In this document: one piece after another, positions 7,955-16,161 of the stretch
Layout of the letters: each line of letters starts with the position of its first letter
Numbering within the stretch: position 1 is the stretch's first letter
From: CAYLMM01 sp964384825
GTDB taxonomy: Bacteria; Krumholzibacteriota; Krumholzibacteriia; LZORAL124-64-63
Assembly: GCA_964384825.1 (NCBI GenBank)
Contig: CAYLMM010000044.1
Location: forward strand, 1 to 24,136
Direction: 5' to 3'
DNA: 24,136 nucleotides
Notes under the pieces: generated by a model
What the model was told of the DNA's origin: nothing
The model's database searches: none
What the model saw: only the letters and a program-made list of their open reading frames with translations
Made by a program: the position numbers and the translations under genes

Positions 7955-8795
7955 GTTCCTGCAGGCTCTCGGGGATTTCGCCTTCCTGCGCCGGGCCCTG
8001 TTCGCCGGCCTGCTGGCCTCGGTCGCCTGCGGCGTGGTGGGAACCTACGTGGTGACCCGGCGGATCACGGCCATCGTCGGCAGCCTCTCGCACGCGGTGC
8101 TCGGCGGGATGGGCATCGCCTACTGGCTGGCCGTCGGCAAGGGTTGGACGTGGCTCCATCCCCTGCACGGGGCCCTGGCCGCGGCCGTGCTGGGCGCGGT
8201 GATCCTGGGGCTGGCCCGCGCCCGGATGCGCGAGCGCGAGGACACCGTCATCTCGGCCCTGTGGGCGGTGGGGATGGCGGTCGGCATCCTGTTCCTCTTC
8301 CAGACGCCCGGGACCAAGGCCGACCTGATGACCTACCTCTTCGGCAACATCGCGATGGTCGATCCGGGCGCGCTGCCGCTGCTGATCGGCCTGGACCTGG
8401 CGGTGCTGCTGGCGGCGTTCCTGTTCTACAACCCCCTGCTGGCGGTCTGCTTCGACGAGGAATTCGCGCGTCTGCGGGGAGTGAACGTCGAGTTCTTCTA
8501 CACCCTGCTGCTGATGCTGGCCGCCCTGACGGTCGTGACCCTGGTCTACGTCGTGGGCGTCGTGATGGCGATCGCCCTGGTGACGTTGCCGGTTTCGGTG
8601 GCCGGACGCTTCTCCGCGCGCCTGTGGCAGATGATGGTGCTCGCCGCTATCTTGAGCGGAACTTTCACCACCGCGGGGCTGGCCCTGGGCTACGGGGCCG
8701 ACCTGCCCGCCGGAGCGGTGACCATCCTGCTGGCGGCGGCGGTCTTCATCGTCGTCCACGCCACAGCGGCGCTGATCCGGCGCAGATCCCGCTGA
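7947..8795 (+). CDS. znuB: Zinc ABC transporter permease ZnuB
   Basis: 282 residues, ABC-3 family permease with about eight hydrophobic segments (for example LFAGLLASVACGVVGTYVV near 18-36, and FFYTLLLMLAALTVVTLVYV after 180). The conserved cytoplasmic sequence SLSHAVLGGMGIAYW (46-60) is typical of the family and contacts the ATPase. The start overlaps the end of znuC by 8 bp, with GGGGAG ten bases upstream. It completes a ZnuABC importer. TroC/MntB-type manganese permeases look similar, so the zinc assignment rests on the His-rich loop of ZnuA and the linked Fur-family gene. Confidence 0.94.
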   Translation: MTEFLQALGDFAFLRRALFAGLLASVACGVVGTYVVTRRITAIVGSLSHAVLGGMGIAYWLAVGKGWTWLHPLHGALAAAVLGAVILGLARARMREREDTVISALWAVGMAVGILFLFQTPGTKADLMTYLFGNIAMVDPGALPLLIGLDLAVLLAAFLFYNPLLAVCFDEEFARLRGVNVEFFYTLLLMLAALTVVTLVYVVGVVMAIALVTLPVSVAGRFSARLWQMMVLAAILSGTFTTAGLALGYGADLPAGAVTILLAAAVFIVVHATAALIRRRSR

Positions 8796-8817
8796 ACGTC
8801 CGTCGCGAGATCCGCCC

Positions 8818-9984
8818 ATGATTCCGCTGCTGAACGCATTCCTGGATATCCTGGACGACTCGGCCTTCCTGATCCTGATCGGATTCGGCGTGGCCGGTCT
8901 GCTGCACGTCGTGCTGGAAAGCCGCGCCGATCTGCTGGCGCCGCTGACCCGCCGCGGCGCGCGCTCGGTCGTGCTGGCCACGCTGATCGGCCTGCCGATG
9001 CCGCTGTGCTCCTGCTCGGTGCTGCCGACCGCGCTTTCGCTGCAGAAGCGCGGCGCCGGCAAGGGCGCGACTTCGTCGTTCCTGATCACCGTGCCGGAGA
9101 CCGACGCGGTCTCGGTGATGCTGACCTGGAGCCTGATGGGGCCGCTGATTGCGGTCTACCGCCCGATCGCCTCGCTGGTGACCGGGATCGTCACCGGATT
9201 GGCCGTCGACCGGGTCGATCGCGGCGCGGCCGAAGCGGGCGCAGCGGCCGCCTGGCCCGCGCCGGCTCCCGTCGCGGCTCCCGCCTGCGGCTGCGGCTCC
9301 GGCGCCGCGGCGAAAGCAGCCCCTTCCTGCTGTTCGTCCGAAGCGCCGGATGAAGGCGCCACCTGCTGCGCCGACAAATCCCCCGCCCCCGGCCGCCGCA
9401 ACCGCCTGCTGCGCGCCTTCGAGTACGGATACCTGGAGTTCTTCGACGACCTGAGCGTGCGGCTGACCGTCGGCCTGCTGATCGGCGCCGCGGTGGCGGC
9501 TTACCTGCCGTCGGTCGAGACCGGCGCCCTGGGCGGCGGCTGGCTCAGTTATCTGATGATGCTGGGATTGGGCATTCCGATGTACGTCTGCGCCACCTCG
9601 TCGACCCCGGTCGCCGCGGGCCTGGTGGCGGCCGGCGTGAGCCCCGGGGCGGCCCTGGTGTTCCTGCTGGTGGGGCCGGCGACCAACGCGGCGAGCATGC
9701 TGGTCGTCGCCAGGCAGTTCGGCCGGCGGGCCTTCGCCGCCCACATGGCCGGGATCGTCGCGCTGAGCGTTCTGCTGGGATTGGGGCTGGATCTGGCCTT
9801 GAGCGGGACGACGGTCCCGGGGCTCGACCCCGCCGGCCACGCCTTCGGCCACGAGCACGCCGGATTCTGGAACCGCGGCGGCACGATCATCTTCCTGGCC
9901 CTGACCGCCTGGAGCCTGTGGCGGCGGCGGCGAACGCTGATCCGCCGGACCTTCGGGGCGCTTTCCATCTTCACCGCCCGGTGA
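8818..9984 (+). CDS. COG0701 permease, SO_0444-type Cu/Zn efflux transporter
   Basis: 388 residues, starting 22 bp after znuB and probably part of the same transcript. Two homologous membrane halves are visible: residues 1-130 with CSCSV at 64-68 and VPETDAVSV at 92-100, and residues 205-330 with YVCATSSTPVAAG (256-268) and GPATNAAS (286-293). Cys-Ser-Cys and PET/PATN motifs are hallmarks of COG0701 (DUF318/ArsP-like) permeases. The cytoplasmic or periplasmic linker (157-184) has clustered cysteines (CGCG, SCCS, TCCA), and GHAFGHEHAG (340-349) adds histidines; both suggest soft-metal binding. I recall relatives named SO_0444-family Cu/Zn efflux transporters. Its place at the end of a zinc-uptake operon is odd for an exporter. 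The Shine-Dalgarno site is weak (GAGA). Confidence 0.85.
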   Translation: MIPLLNAFLDILDDSAFLILIGFGVAGLLHVVLESRADLLAPLTRRGARSVVLATLIGLPMPLCSCSVLPTALSLQKRGAGKGATSSFLITVPETDAVSVMLTWSLMGPLIAVYRPIASLVTGIVTGLAVDRVDRGAAEAGAAAAWPAPAPVAAPACGCGSGAAAKAAPSCCSSEAPDEGATCCADKSPAPGRRNRLLRAFEYGYLEFFDDLSVRLTVGLLIGAAVAAYLPSVETGALGGGWLSYLMMLGLGIPMYVCATSSTPVAAGLVAAGVSPGAALVFLLVGPATNAASMLVVARQFGRRAFAAHMAGIVALSVLLGLGLDLALSGTTVPGLDPAGHAFGHEHAGFWNRGGTIIFLALTAWSLWRRRRTLIRRTFGALSIFTAR

Positions 9985-10036
9985 ACCGGACGAAATTCCG
10001 CGGCCGGGGCCGAGCGCCATCCCGCGGCGCAGCGAA

Positions 10037-12001
10037 TCAGTCGATCTCCAGCCCGCTCAGGGCCTCGTTCAACTCCCTCACCCCGTCGGGATCCCGGCCC
10101 TCCATGTAGTAGCGCAGGACCGCGTCGGTGCCGCTGGCCCGCAGTTCGAACCACTGGCCCTCGAACTCGATCAGGGTGCCGTCGCCGGCGTGGAAGACGC
10201 GCCGGACCGCGGGCGCGGCGACGCCCGGAGGCAGGCGGTCGGCCAGGGCGGACTCGGCCACCCTCGATTCCATCCCCTCGAGCGAAGCGAAGAACTCGAC
10301 CGTCCGCTGCTTGCGCCGGTTGCCCTCGGCGCGGGCGGCTTCGCGCCGTTCGCCGCGCAGCGATTCGTCGAACAGGGTCACGTCGCGGCGCTCGTAGAAG
10401 CGGTTGACGATGCCGTAGCGGTCCAGGGCGTCGAGGTAGAAGGATGCGAAGCTGCTCCCGGCCCGGTGCAGGCGGGCGGCCAGCCCCAGGGCCATGACCC
10501 CGATCTGCATGCCGTCCTTCTCCTTGGACGCCAGCGACGAGCCCTCGCCGTGACGGCTCTCCATCCAGTCGTCCGGGCCCAGGGCGGCGCCGCCGCTCTC
10601 CTCGGCCATGATCAGCAGGCGCGGCCGGGTTCCGAAGCGGGTCTCGACGCCGGCCGCGTCGACCGCCCGGGGATCGGGATCGCGCTCCTGCTGCTCGGCG
10701 TCGAGGATCTCGTCCTCGATGTCGCCGACCAGGCGGCCGAAATGCTTGAACCCGACCGGCACGCGGAAGACGCGCAGATCGGTGCCGTGGCGGCGGTTGA
10801 AGGCCTCGGCCAGCTCGCCGATCGAACGGCTGGTGGGCCAGGTGGTGGCCACGATCCAGTCGTTCTTCTCCAGCTCGCCGGCGGCGAACAGCGATTCCAG
10901 GCGCACCGCCGCGAGCATGAAGTAGATCTGGTTGGGCTTGAAGAAGACCAGGCAGCGGTCCGCATCCAGCGGATCGACCTCCAGGCCCGCCTCGTCCGCC
11001 GGCTCGGCCAGCGACGCCGGGGCCGCGGTCACCATGTTGAAGCGGTCGCCGTCCGGATCCCAGATGAACACGACGCCGGCCCGCCGGCCGCGCAGCAGCT
11101 CCTGGGCGCCGACGTTCTTGTAGACCTGCCACTTGCCCGGATCGACGCCGTGGTTCACCCCGTCGACGATCCCGATGCCGTGATAGCCGCTGTCCTCCGC
11201 GGCGTGGGTCAGGAAGATGGATTCGCCTTCCCCGAGCGGCAGATCGAGCTGGGCGAAGACGCTCGCCGCGGCCGCCCCCATCGAACCGCCCTCGGTGCAG
11301 AAGGCGGCGCGGAAACCATCGCCCAGGGCGGCCTCGACATCCTCGAACAGGGACGCGGGCACGATCCGGCGCAGCGAGGCGACGTAGGGCCCGACCGGAT
11401 CGAAATCGCGGCGGATCAGCGCGTCGTCAGCAGCCGCGAGCGGGATGGCCAGGCCCGATTCCTCCGCCTGCCGCGCCAGCAGCCGCACCCGGTCGGCGAT
11501 GCGGTCGGCCAGCTCGATCAGCTGCATCCCCGAGGCGTCCATCGGCTTCCATCCGCCCTTGTAGTTCTGGCTGTGCGAGGCGGTGAAGTTCTCGCCCCCG
11601 TCGAGCTCCTCGCAGAAGACCCCGAAGGACGAGAGCCAGATCGGGGTCGTGCGCACCCCCTCGGGCCGTAGATGGACCTCGATGCCGGCCGCGGCGTAGA
11701 TCCGCGCCGCGAGGTCGATGCATTCCTGCGTATGGGGCCGTACCTCGCCGCCGACGTGCAGCCGGGCCAGGCCGTCCTCCAGGGCGAGCTGGGCCCGAGC
11801 GGTCAGCACCATCGCCAAGGTCAGCGCGTTGAAGGGCACGCCGAGGTCGTGCAGGTCGTCGACCGAAAGCAGATCGCGCCAGCCGGCGGTGCCGAGCCGG
11901 AAATCGGCGGCCCAGGCGGCCAGGCCGGCGTCGGCGGCCAGCCGGGGCGTGACGCGGATCGTCTCGGCTTCACCGGCGAAGGACGTGAACAGGGCGGTCA
12001 T
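10037..12001 (-). CDS. Alpha-D-phosphohexomutase family enzyme with an atypical catalytic loop
   Basis: 654 residues, longer than usual PMM/PGM (450-570). The four family motifs appear in order: catalytic Ser142 in TASHSQNYKGGWKP, metal loop DPDGDRF (315-321; family form DGDxDR), sugar loop EESGG (467-471; family form GExSG/EESGG) and phosphate loop RASGTDAVLRYY (621-632; family form RPSGTEP). The usual TASHNP is changed to TASHSQ, and there are insertions around 200-310 (including HAAEDSGYHGIGI) and 430-455. Phosphoglucomutase or phosphomannomutase activity is the likely reaction, but the exact substrate is open. It is last in a probable three-gene operon, 30 bp after the YgfK-like gene. A 52-bp gap with no clear terminator separates it from the convergent permease. 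Confidence 0.88.
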   Translation of the reverse strand: MTALFTSFAGEAETIRVTPRLAADAGLAAWAADFRLGTAGWRDLLSVDDLHDLGVPFNALTLAMVLTARAQLALEDGLARLHVGGEVRPHTQECIDLAARIYAAAGIEVHLRPEGVRTTPIWLSSFGVFCEELDGGENFTASHSQNYKGGWKPMDASGMQLIELADRIADRVRLLARQAEESGLAIPLAAADDALIRRDFDPVGPYVASLRRIVPASLFEDVEAALGDGFRAAFCTEGGSMGAAAASVFAQLDLPLGEGESIFLTHAAEDSGYHGIGIVDGVNHGVDPGKWQVYKNVGAQELLRGRRAGVVFIWDPDGDRFNMVTAAPASLAEPADEAGLEVDPLDADRCLVFFKPNQIYFMLAAVRLESLFAAGELEKNDWIVATTWPTSRSIGELAEAFNRRHGTDLRVFRVPVGFKHFGRLVGDIEDEILDAEQQERDPDPRAVDAAGVETRFGTRPRLLIMAEESGGAALGPDDWMESRHGEGSSLASKEKDGMQIGVMALGLAARLHRAGSSFASFYLDALDRYGIVNRFYERRDVTLFDESLRGERREAARAEGNRRKQRTVEFFASLEGMESRVAESALADRLPPGVAAPAVRRVFHAGDGTLIEFEGQWFELRASGTDAVLRYYMEGRDPDGVRELNEALSGLEID

Positions 12002-12031
12002 GGCTCGGATCCTCGGGTTCGGGTTGGGATG

Positions 12032-13807
12032 TCACTCGGACTCCAGGGCCTCGGGCGGCAGCGGCAGGCCCTCGGGACCGGCGATCACCGCGCCCACAAG
12101 ATCGGCGTCCGGGCCGCCTTCGACCACCAGCTCCGATCCCGCGGCACGCACTCGGCAGGCGCCCGGCTCCCCCTCGCGGTACTTTTCGGACCGCAGATGG
12201 AGCCGCGGCTTGATCCGGAACGGTTCGCCGGTCTCGGGACAGAAGGTGGCGCAGTTGCCGCATTCGTTGCAGAGATCGGCCAGGCACAGGAACTGCCATT
12301 TCTTCCCGAGACGCCCCTCGCCGGGCGGACTCGCCAGGCGGATCATCGCGTCGTTGGGGCAGACGGTCACGCAGTTGTTGCAGCTCGAGCAGTCCCAACG
12401 CTCCAGCTCGGCGTCGATGCGGCGCGGCGGCTTCAGGGCGTCCTTCGCGTAGGCCGCCGATCCCTCGGCCGAGACCACGTCGCGGGCATGGGCTTCGACG
12501 GCGTCGCGCGCGCCGGACGCGACCGCTTCTTCGCGGCGCCGGGCCCGCCAGGCGGGGATGTCGGCGCAGCCGGCATCGGACATCGCCCGCCGCAGGTCGC
12601 GCAGCATCGCCGTCATCCGGCCGTAGCCTCCGGGGCGCAGCAGATCGGTGCAGACGGTCACCGGAGCGAGGCCCAGCCCGACGGTCTCGGCCACGTTGCC
12701 GCGACCGACGCCCGCGGAAAACGCCACCGCCACGTCGCCGCCGGCCGCCGGATCGAGGGCCAGCACGCCCGGCAGCGCCGCGTCGAGTTCGGCCAGCAGG
12801 TTCACCGCCAGCGCGTGCAGCGGCTCGCCGGAGAGATACATCCTCTCGCCCGGCAGCGCTCCCTTGTCGTTGCCGACCACCAGGGTGTTGGTGAGCTTGA
12901 TCCCGAAACGGCGCCCGAGGACCTCGGCGTCGCGGCGCAGTTCGCCGATCAGTCCCAGCGCGTCGTCCCACTGGAGATCCTCGGCGAAGGCCTCGGGAAC
13001 CAGCACGACGTCGCGAAGACCGAGAACGTCGTGCAGCACCTCCCGCGTACGCTCCAGCCCCAGCAGCGTCGGGTTCAGCTTCACGGTCACATCCAGGCCG
13101 TGGCGCTGCATCAGCTGGCGGGCCATCGCCGCGATCTCCGCCGGCGGACAGCCGTGGAAGGTCGAGACGGTCACCCCGGTCGCCAGCCGGGTCGGGAATT
13201 CCAGATCGCGCAGGCCGGCGAAGGGCTCGGGGATCAGCGGCCGCAGCTTGTCGATCACCGGGGCCAGGTCGGCCGCCCGGTCGAAGAACCGGGCCACCTT
13301 CTGCGAGCGCAGGCCTTCCAGGTCGTAACCGGCCGAGAGCTCGAAGACGTGGTCGCCGGGGTCGCCCAGGATCTCGCGCAGCGGCTCCCACCGCCGCAGG
13401 ATCTCGAGCATCATCAGCGCGGTCGCGTACTGCTCGAGCGAATCGTCGAGGGCCAGCTCCTGGCTCCACTCGACGTTGGTGCCGAAGGTCTCGACGTCGA
13501 TGCAGGGGCGGCCGATCTCGAGATCGTCGAGCACCTGCACGGTCTTCAGTTCGAAGAAGCGGGCGCCGGCCAGCCAGGCCAACACGATGTTCTGCGCCAT
13601 CTGGGTGTGGGGGCCGGCGGCCGGTCCGAGCGGCGTCGCGATGCGGGCGCCGCCGAGATCCAGCGAAATATCGGGACCGTCCTCGCGGCGGTGGAACTTG
13701 CCGGCGGGCAGATCGAAGATGCGGCGGCGCGTCCGCCATTCGTGCGCGACGCGGGACAGCAGCATGTCCAAGGACCAGGGAGCCAGCGGCGGAACGGTGT
13801 CGGTCAT
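12032..13807 (-). CDS. YgfK-like DHOD-fold protein with two 4Fe-4S motifs, lacking the flavoprotein module
   Basis: 591 residues. ATG 13807 has AGGAG 8 bases upstream and lies 11 bp after the phosphatase stop. Residues about 10-440 match, as I remember it, the N-terminal dihydroorotate-dehydrogenase-like domain of E. coli YgfK: TPLGPAAGPHTQMAQNI (58-74), FFELKTVQ (84-91), PCIDVE (101-106), STFHGCPPAEI (215-225). Residues 471-530 carry two ferredoxin-like clusters: CSSCNNCVTVCP (Cys473/476/479/483) and CNECGNCATFCP (Cys513/516/519/523). YgfK is about 1030 residues with a GltD-like NAD(P)/FAD domain between those parts; here that domain is missing. An oxidoreductase role on a pyrimidine-, purine- or selenium-related substrate is only a family-level guess. 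A separate flavoprotein partner may supply electrons. Confidence 0.82.
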   Translation of the reverse strand: MTDTVPPLAPWSLDMLLSRVAHEWRTRRRIFDLPAGKFHRREDGPDISLDLGGARIATPLGPAAGPHTQMAQNIVLAWLAGARFFELKTVQVLDDLEIGRPCIDVETFGTNVEWSQELALDDSLEQYATALMMLEILRRWEPLREILGDPGDHVFELSAGYDLEGLRSQKVARFFDRAADLAPVIDKLRPLIPEPFAGLRDLEFPTRLATGVTVSTFHGCPPAEIAAMARQLMQRHGLDVTVKLNPTLLGLERTREVLHDVLGLRDVVLVPEAFAEDLQWDDALGLIGELRRDAEVLGRRFGIKLTNTLVVGNDKGALPGERMYLSGEPLHALAVNLLAELDAALPGVLALDPAAGGDVAVAFSAGVGRGNVAETVGLGLAPVTVCTDLLRPGGYGRMTAMLRDLRRAMSDAGCADIPAWRARRREEAVASGARDAVEAHARDVVSAEGSAAYAKDALKPPRRIDAELERWDCSSCNNCVTVCPNDAMIRLASPPGEGRLGKKWQFLCLADLCNECGNCATFCPETGEPFRIKPRLHLRSEKYREGEPGACRVRAAGSELVVEGGPDADLVGAVIAGPEGLPLPPEALESE

Positions 13808-13818
13808 CACGGATACTC

Positions 13819-14511
13819 CTACAAGGTCGAGCGGGACGGGAAAAGGTCGGCCAGCTCGGCGAAAGACGCGATCAGGTGATCCGGCTCCGCCGCCTTCAGG
13901 CGCGGGATCGGGCCGATGCCGTAGGCCGCGCCCACCGACTGCGCGCCCAGGGCGCGGGCCAGCATGACGTCGTTGGCGTGATCGCCCACGACCACGACAT
14001 CCTTCGGATCGACATCCAGGCCTTCGAGACAGACCCGGCCCGGCTCCGGATCGGGCTTCTTGGCGGATACCTCGTCGCCGCCGACGATCAGGCGGAAGGC
14101 GCCGGCGACGTTCAGTCCGTCCAGGATCTCGCGCGCGAAGGCGCCGGGCTTGTTGGTCGCCACCATCATCGGAACGCGCTCGAAGCGGCGCAGGGTCTCG
14201 AGCACGCCGGGATAGAGGCGGGTGGAATCGAGCAGATGGCGGCCGTAATGATCGCGGAAGGACGCCAGGCCCTGGTCGATCTGTTCGGCCGGGGCGGGCC
14301 GGCCGTCGCGGGCCAGGCCGCGTTCGATCAGCTTGACCACGCCGTCGCCGATGAAGCTGCGCACCTCCTCGGCCGTCGCGTCGGGCAGGCCGAAACGCCG
14401 CCGCGCGACGTTGCAAGAGGCGGCGATGTCGGCCACCGAATCGATCAGCGTGCCGTCGAGATCGAAGATGAAGGCCGCCGCCCGCCGGCCGCCGTAGCGC
14501 TTGCGTCCCAA
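13819..14511 (-). CDS. gph: HAD-family phosphatase, phosphoglycolate phosphatase-like
   Basis: 230 residues. Motif I is DLDGTLIDS with nucleophile Asp17 and Asp19; motif II Thr is in MVATNKPG; the motif III Lys is in AKKPDPEP; motif IV is VVGDHANDVML. An alpha-helical cap lies between motifs I and II (about 30-100). This is the Gph/PGP subfamily layout, probably hydrolysing 2-phosphoglycolate or a similar small phosphate ester; substrate cannot be fixed from sequence. No ATG is in frame at the 5' end; TTG at 14511 is chosen because GGAGG lies six bases upstream and a promoter is found at 14541-14570. It is the first gene of a probable operon with the YgfK-like and phosphohexomutase genes. Confidence 0.9.
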   Translation of the reverse strand: MGRKRYGGRRAAAFIFDLDGTLIDSVADIAASCNVARRRFGLPDATAEEVRSFIGDGVVKLIERGLARDGRPAPAEQIDQGLASFRDHYGRHLLDSTRLYPGVLETLRRFERVPMMVATNKPGAFAREILDGLNVAGAFRLIVGGDEVSAKKPDPEPGRVCLEGLDVDPKDVVVVGDHANDVMLARALGAQSVGAAYGIGPIPRLKAAEPDHLIASFAELADLFPSRSTL

Positions 14512-14540
14512 GATCCGCCTCCATTCGTCGGTGGCGCAGC

Positions 14541-14570
14541 ATCATAAGCCCCCTCGCGGCCGCGGCGCAA
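14541..14570 (-). promoter_or_regulatory. Candidate promoter of the phosphatase-YgfK-mutase operon
   Basis: Minus strand TTGCGC (14570-14565), 18-bp spacer, TATGAT (14546-14541). Transcription would begin about 20-25 nt before the TTG start codon at 14511. Confidence 0.45.
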
Positions 14571-14586
14571 GAGGGGCTGTTTCCCG

Positions 14587-14616
14587 TTGTCAGTCCCCGG
14601 AAACGCACCCTATACT
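14587..14616 (+). promoter_or_regulatory. Candidate promoter of the putP-like gene
   Basis: TTGTCA (14587-14592), 18-bp spacer, TATACT (14611-14616). The coding frame extends back to a TTG at 14587, which is this -35 box; the translation start is therefore placed downstream at 14665. Confidence 0.55.
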
Positions 14617-14664
14617 CGCAGCGGCCCGCCCCGCAAGGCTTTCGCGCGAACGACCGAGGTCAAC

Positions 14665-16131
14665 ATGTCGCCCCTGGTGTTCGGCTTCATCGTCTATTTC
14701 CTGGTGACCGTCGCGGTCGGATTCGCCGCCGTCCGCCGCAACCGCAGCCTCGATTCCTACCTTCTGGCCGATCGCAAACTCGGCCCCTGGGTGGCCGCCT
14801 TCTCCGAGCGGGCCAGCGGCGAATCGGCCTGGCTGCTGATCGGTCTGCCCGGCCTGGCCTTCGTCTCGGGGGTCTCGGCCTTCTGGGTGGTCGTCGGCTG
14901 CTGCACGGGCATCGCGTTCTCCTGGTTCGCCATCGCCAGGCGCCTGCGCGAGCAGACCGAGCGCTTCGACGCGCTGACCCTGGCCGACTTCTTCGAGGCC
15001 CGCTTCGACGACCGCGGCCACTCCCTGCGGCTGGTCGCGGCGGCCATCGTGCTGTTCTTCTTCACGTTCTACGTCGCGGCCCAGTTCCTGGCCGCCGGCA
15101 AGGTGCTGAACTTCTACCTGGGCATCACGCCGCTGCAGGGGATGATGATCGGCGCGGCGCTGGTGCTTTTCTACACCGCGGCGGGCGGGCTCTACGCTGT
15201 GGCCTGGACCGACCTTCTGCAGGGCGTGATCATGATCTTCACGCTCGCGGTGCTGCCGCTGGCGGTGCTGGTCGAGGTCGGCGGGCTGCCCGGGCTGCAG
15301 CAGAAGCTGGCCGCGGCCGGTCCGCATCTGCTCTATCCCGCGCCGGGGTCGACCAGCTGGGCCGCGGCCTCGGGCGTGCTGGGCAGCCTGGCGATCGGCC
15401 TGGGATACATGGGCCAGCCCCACCTGGTGCTGCGCTTCATGGCCATCACCTCGCCCGACGAGATCCGCAAGGGACGCGTGATCGCCATCGTCTGGGCCCT
15501 GATCGCCTTCACCGGCGCGGCGATGATCGGCCTGACCGCCCTGGCCCACTACGGACCGGAGATCCTGGGCCCCGGCGGGCGGATCTCCGACCAGGAACAA
15601 CTGATGCCGATGGTCGCCCGCGGCTTCATGCCCGAATGGCTGGCCGTGATCATGATCTGCGGCGCCATCGCCGCCATGATGTCGACCGCCGACTCCCAGC
15701 TGCTGGCCTCGGCGAGCACAGTCAGCGAGGACATCTACCGCCGCCTGCTGCGTCCGGACGCCGATCAGCGCCGGCTGCTGCTGGTGAGCCGTCTGGCGAC
15801 CCTCGCGGTCGGAGCGGTCGCATTCATTCTCGCCTGGCGGGCGGACGCTCTCGTATATTCACTGGTGCTGTACGCCTGGGCCGGCCTCGGGGCCGCCTTC
15901 GGGCCGCCCCTGCTGCTTTCGCTCTGGTGGCGGGGCGTCAGCCGCGCGGGCGTCCTGGCCGGATTTCTGACCGGGACGATCACGGTGCTTATGTGGTACA
16001 ACATTCCCGTCCTGAAGGAGCAGCTGTACGAGATGATACCGGGCTTCGCGCTTTCGTTGCTGGCGACCGTGGTGTTCAGCCGGCTGCGTCCCGACCGCGC
16101 GGCCGTCGCCCGGACAACCCGGGAGGGTTGA
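14665..16131 (+). CDS. putP: Sodium:solute symporter, PutP (Na+/proline) type
   Basis: 488 residues, about 13 membrane segments, SSS family (LeuT fold). ATG 14665 has GAGGT four bases upstream. PutP-like sequence blocks are GESAWLLIGLPG (52-63), AVAWTDLLQG (178-187), GYMGQPHLVLRFMAI (247-261) and MSTADSQLLASASTVSEDIY (339-358). Ser340-Thr341 fall at the same numbers as the Na2-site residues of E. coli PutP. The first block has SGES where PutP has SDMS, so the Asp55 equivalent is shifted or replaced and substrate choice may differ. Proline is the best guess; another amino acid or organic anion is possible. It sits at the head of a three-gene plus-strand run with a hairpin on its stop codon. 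Confidence 0.88.
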   Translation: MSPLVFGFIVYFLVTVAVGFAAVRRNRSLDSYLLADRKLGPWVAAFSERASGESAWLLIGLPGLAFVSGVSAFWVVVGCCTGIAFSWFAIARRLREQTERFDALTLADFFEARFDDRGHSLRLVAAAIVLFFFTFYVAAQFLAAGKVLNFYLGITPLQGMMIGAALVLFYTAAGGLYAVAWTDLLQGVIMIFTLAVLPLAVLVEVGGLPGLQQKLAAAGPHLLYPAPGSTSWAAASGVLGSLAIGLGYMGQPHLVLRFMAITSPDEIRKGRVIAIVWALIAFTGAAMIGLTALAHYGPEILGPGGRISDQEQLMPMVARGFMPEWLAVIMICGAIAAMMSTADSQLLASASTVSEDIYRRLLRPDADQRRLLLVSRLATLAVGAVAFILAWRADALVYSLVLYAWAGLGAAFGPPLLLSLWWRGVSRAGVLAGFLTGTITVLMWYNIPVLKEQLYEMIPGFALSLLATVVFSRLRPDRAAVARTTREG

Positions 16132-16147
16132 ACCCTCCCTTCTGTTC
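16121..16147 (+). terminator. Hairpin on the putP stop codon, terminator or attenuator
   Basis: GGGAGGGTT and AACCCTCCC (16121-16139) are fully complementary with a one-base centre, giving a stem of seven to eight pairs, followed by TTCTGTT. The stop codon TGA (16129-16131) lies in the loop. The T-tract is short, so partial read-through into the SPOR gene is likely. Confidence 0.5.
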
Positions 16148-16161
16148 ACGGAGGTGCCGAG

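Noticed and set aside
7109..10020. Several minus-strand frames of 280-440 codons opposite znuC, znuB and the permease.
   Set aside because: His/Gln/Arg-rich complements of ABC transporter and membrane-protein codons; no ribosome sites or domains.
10190..13879. Plus-strand frames opposite the phosphohexomutase and YgfK-like genes.
   Set aside because: Products are compositional shadows; the minus-strand frames hold the phosphohexomutase loops and 4Fe-4S motifs.
12032..14608. Extension of the YgfK-like protein to 858 residues.
   Set aside because: The extra N-terminus is an out-of-frame reading of the HAD phosphatase gene; ATG 13807 has its own AGGAG and begins the conserved region.
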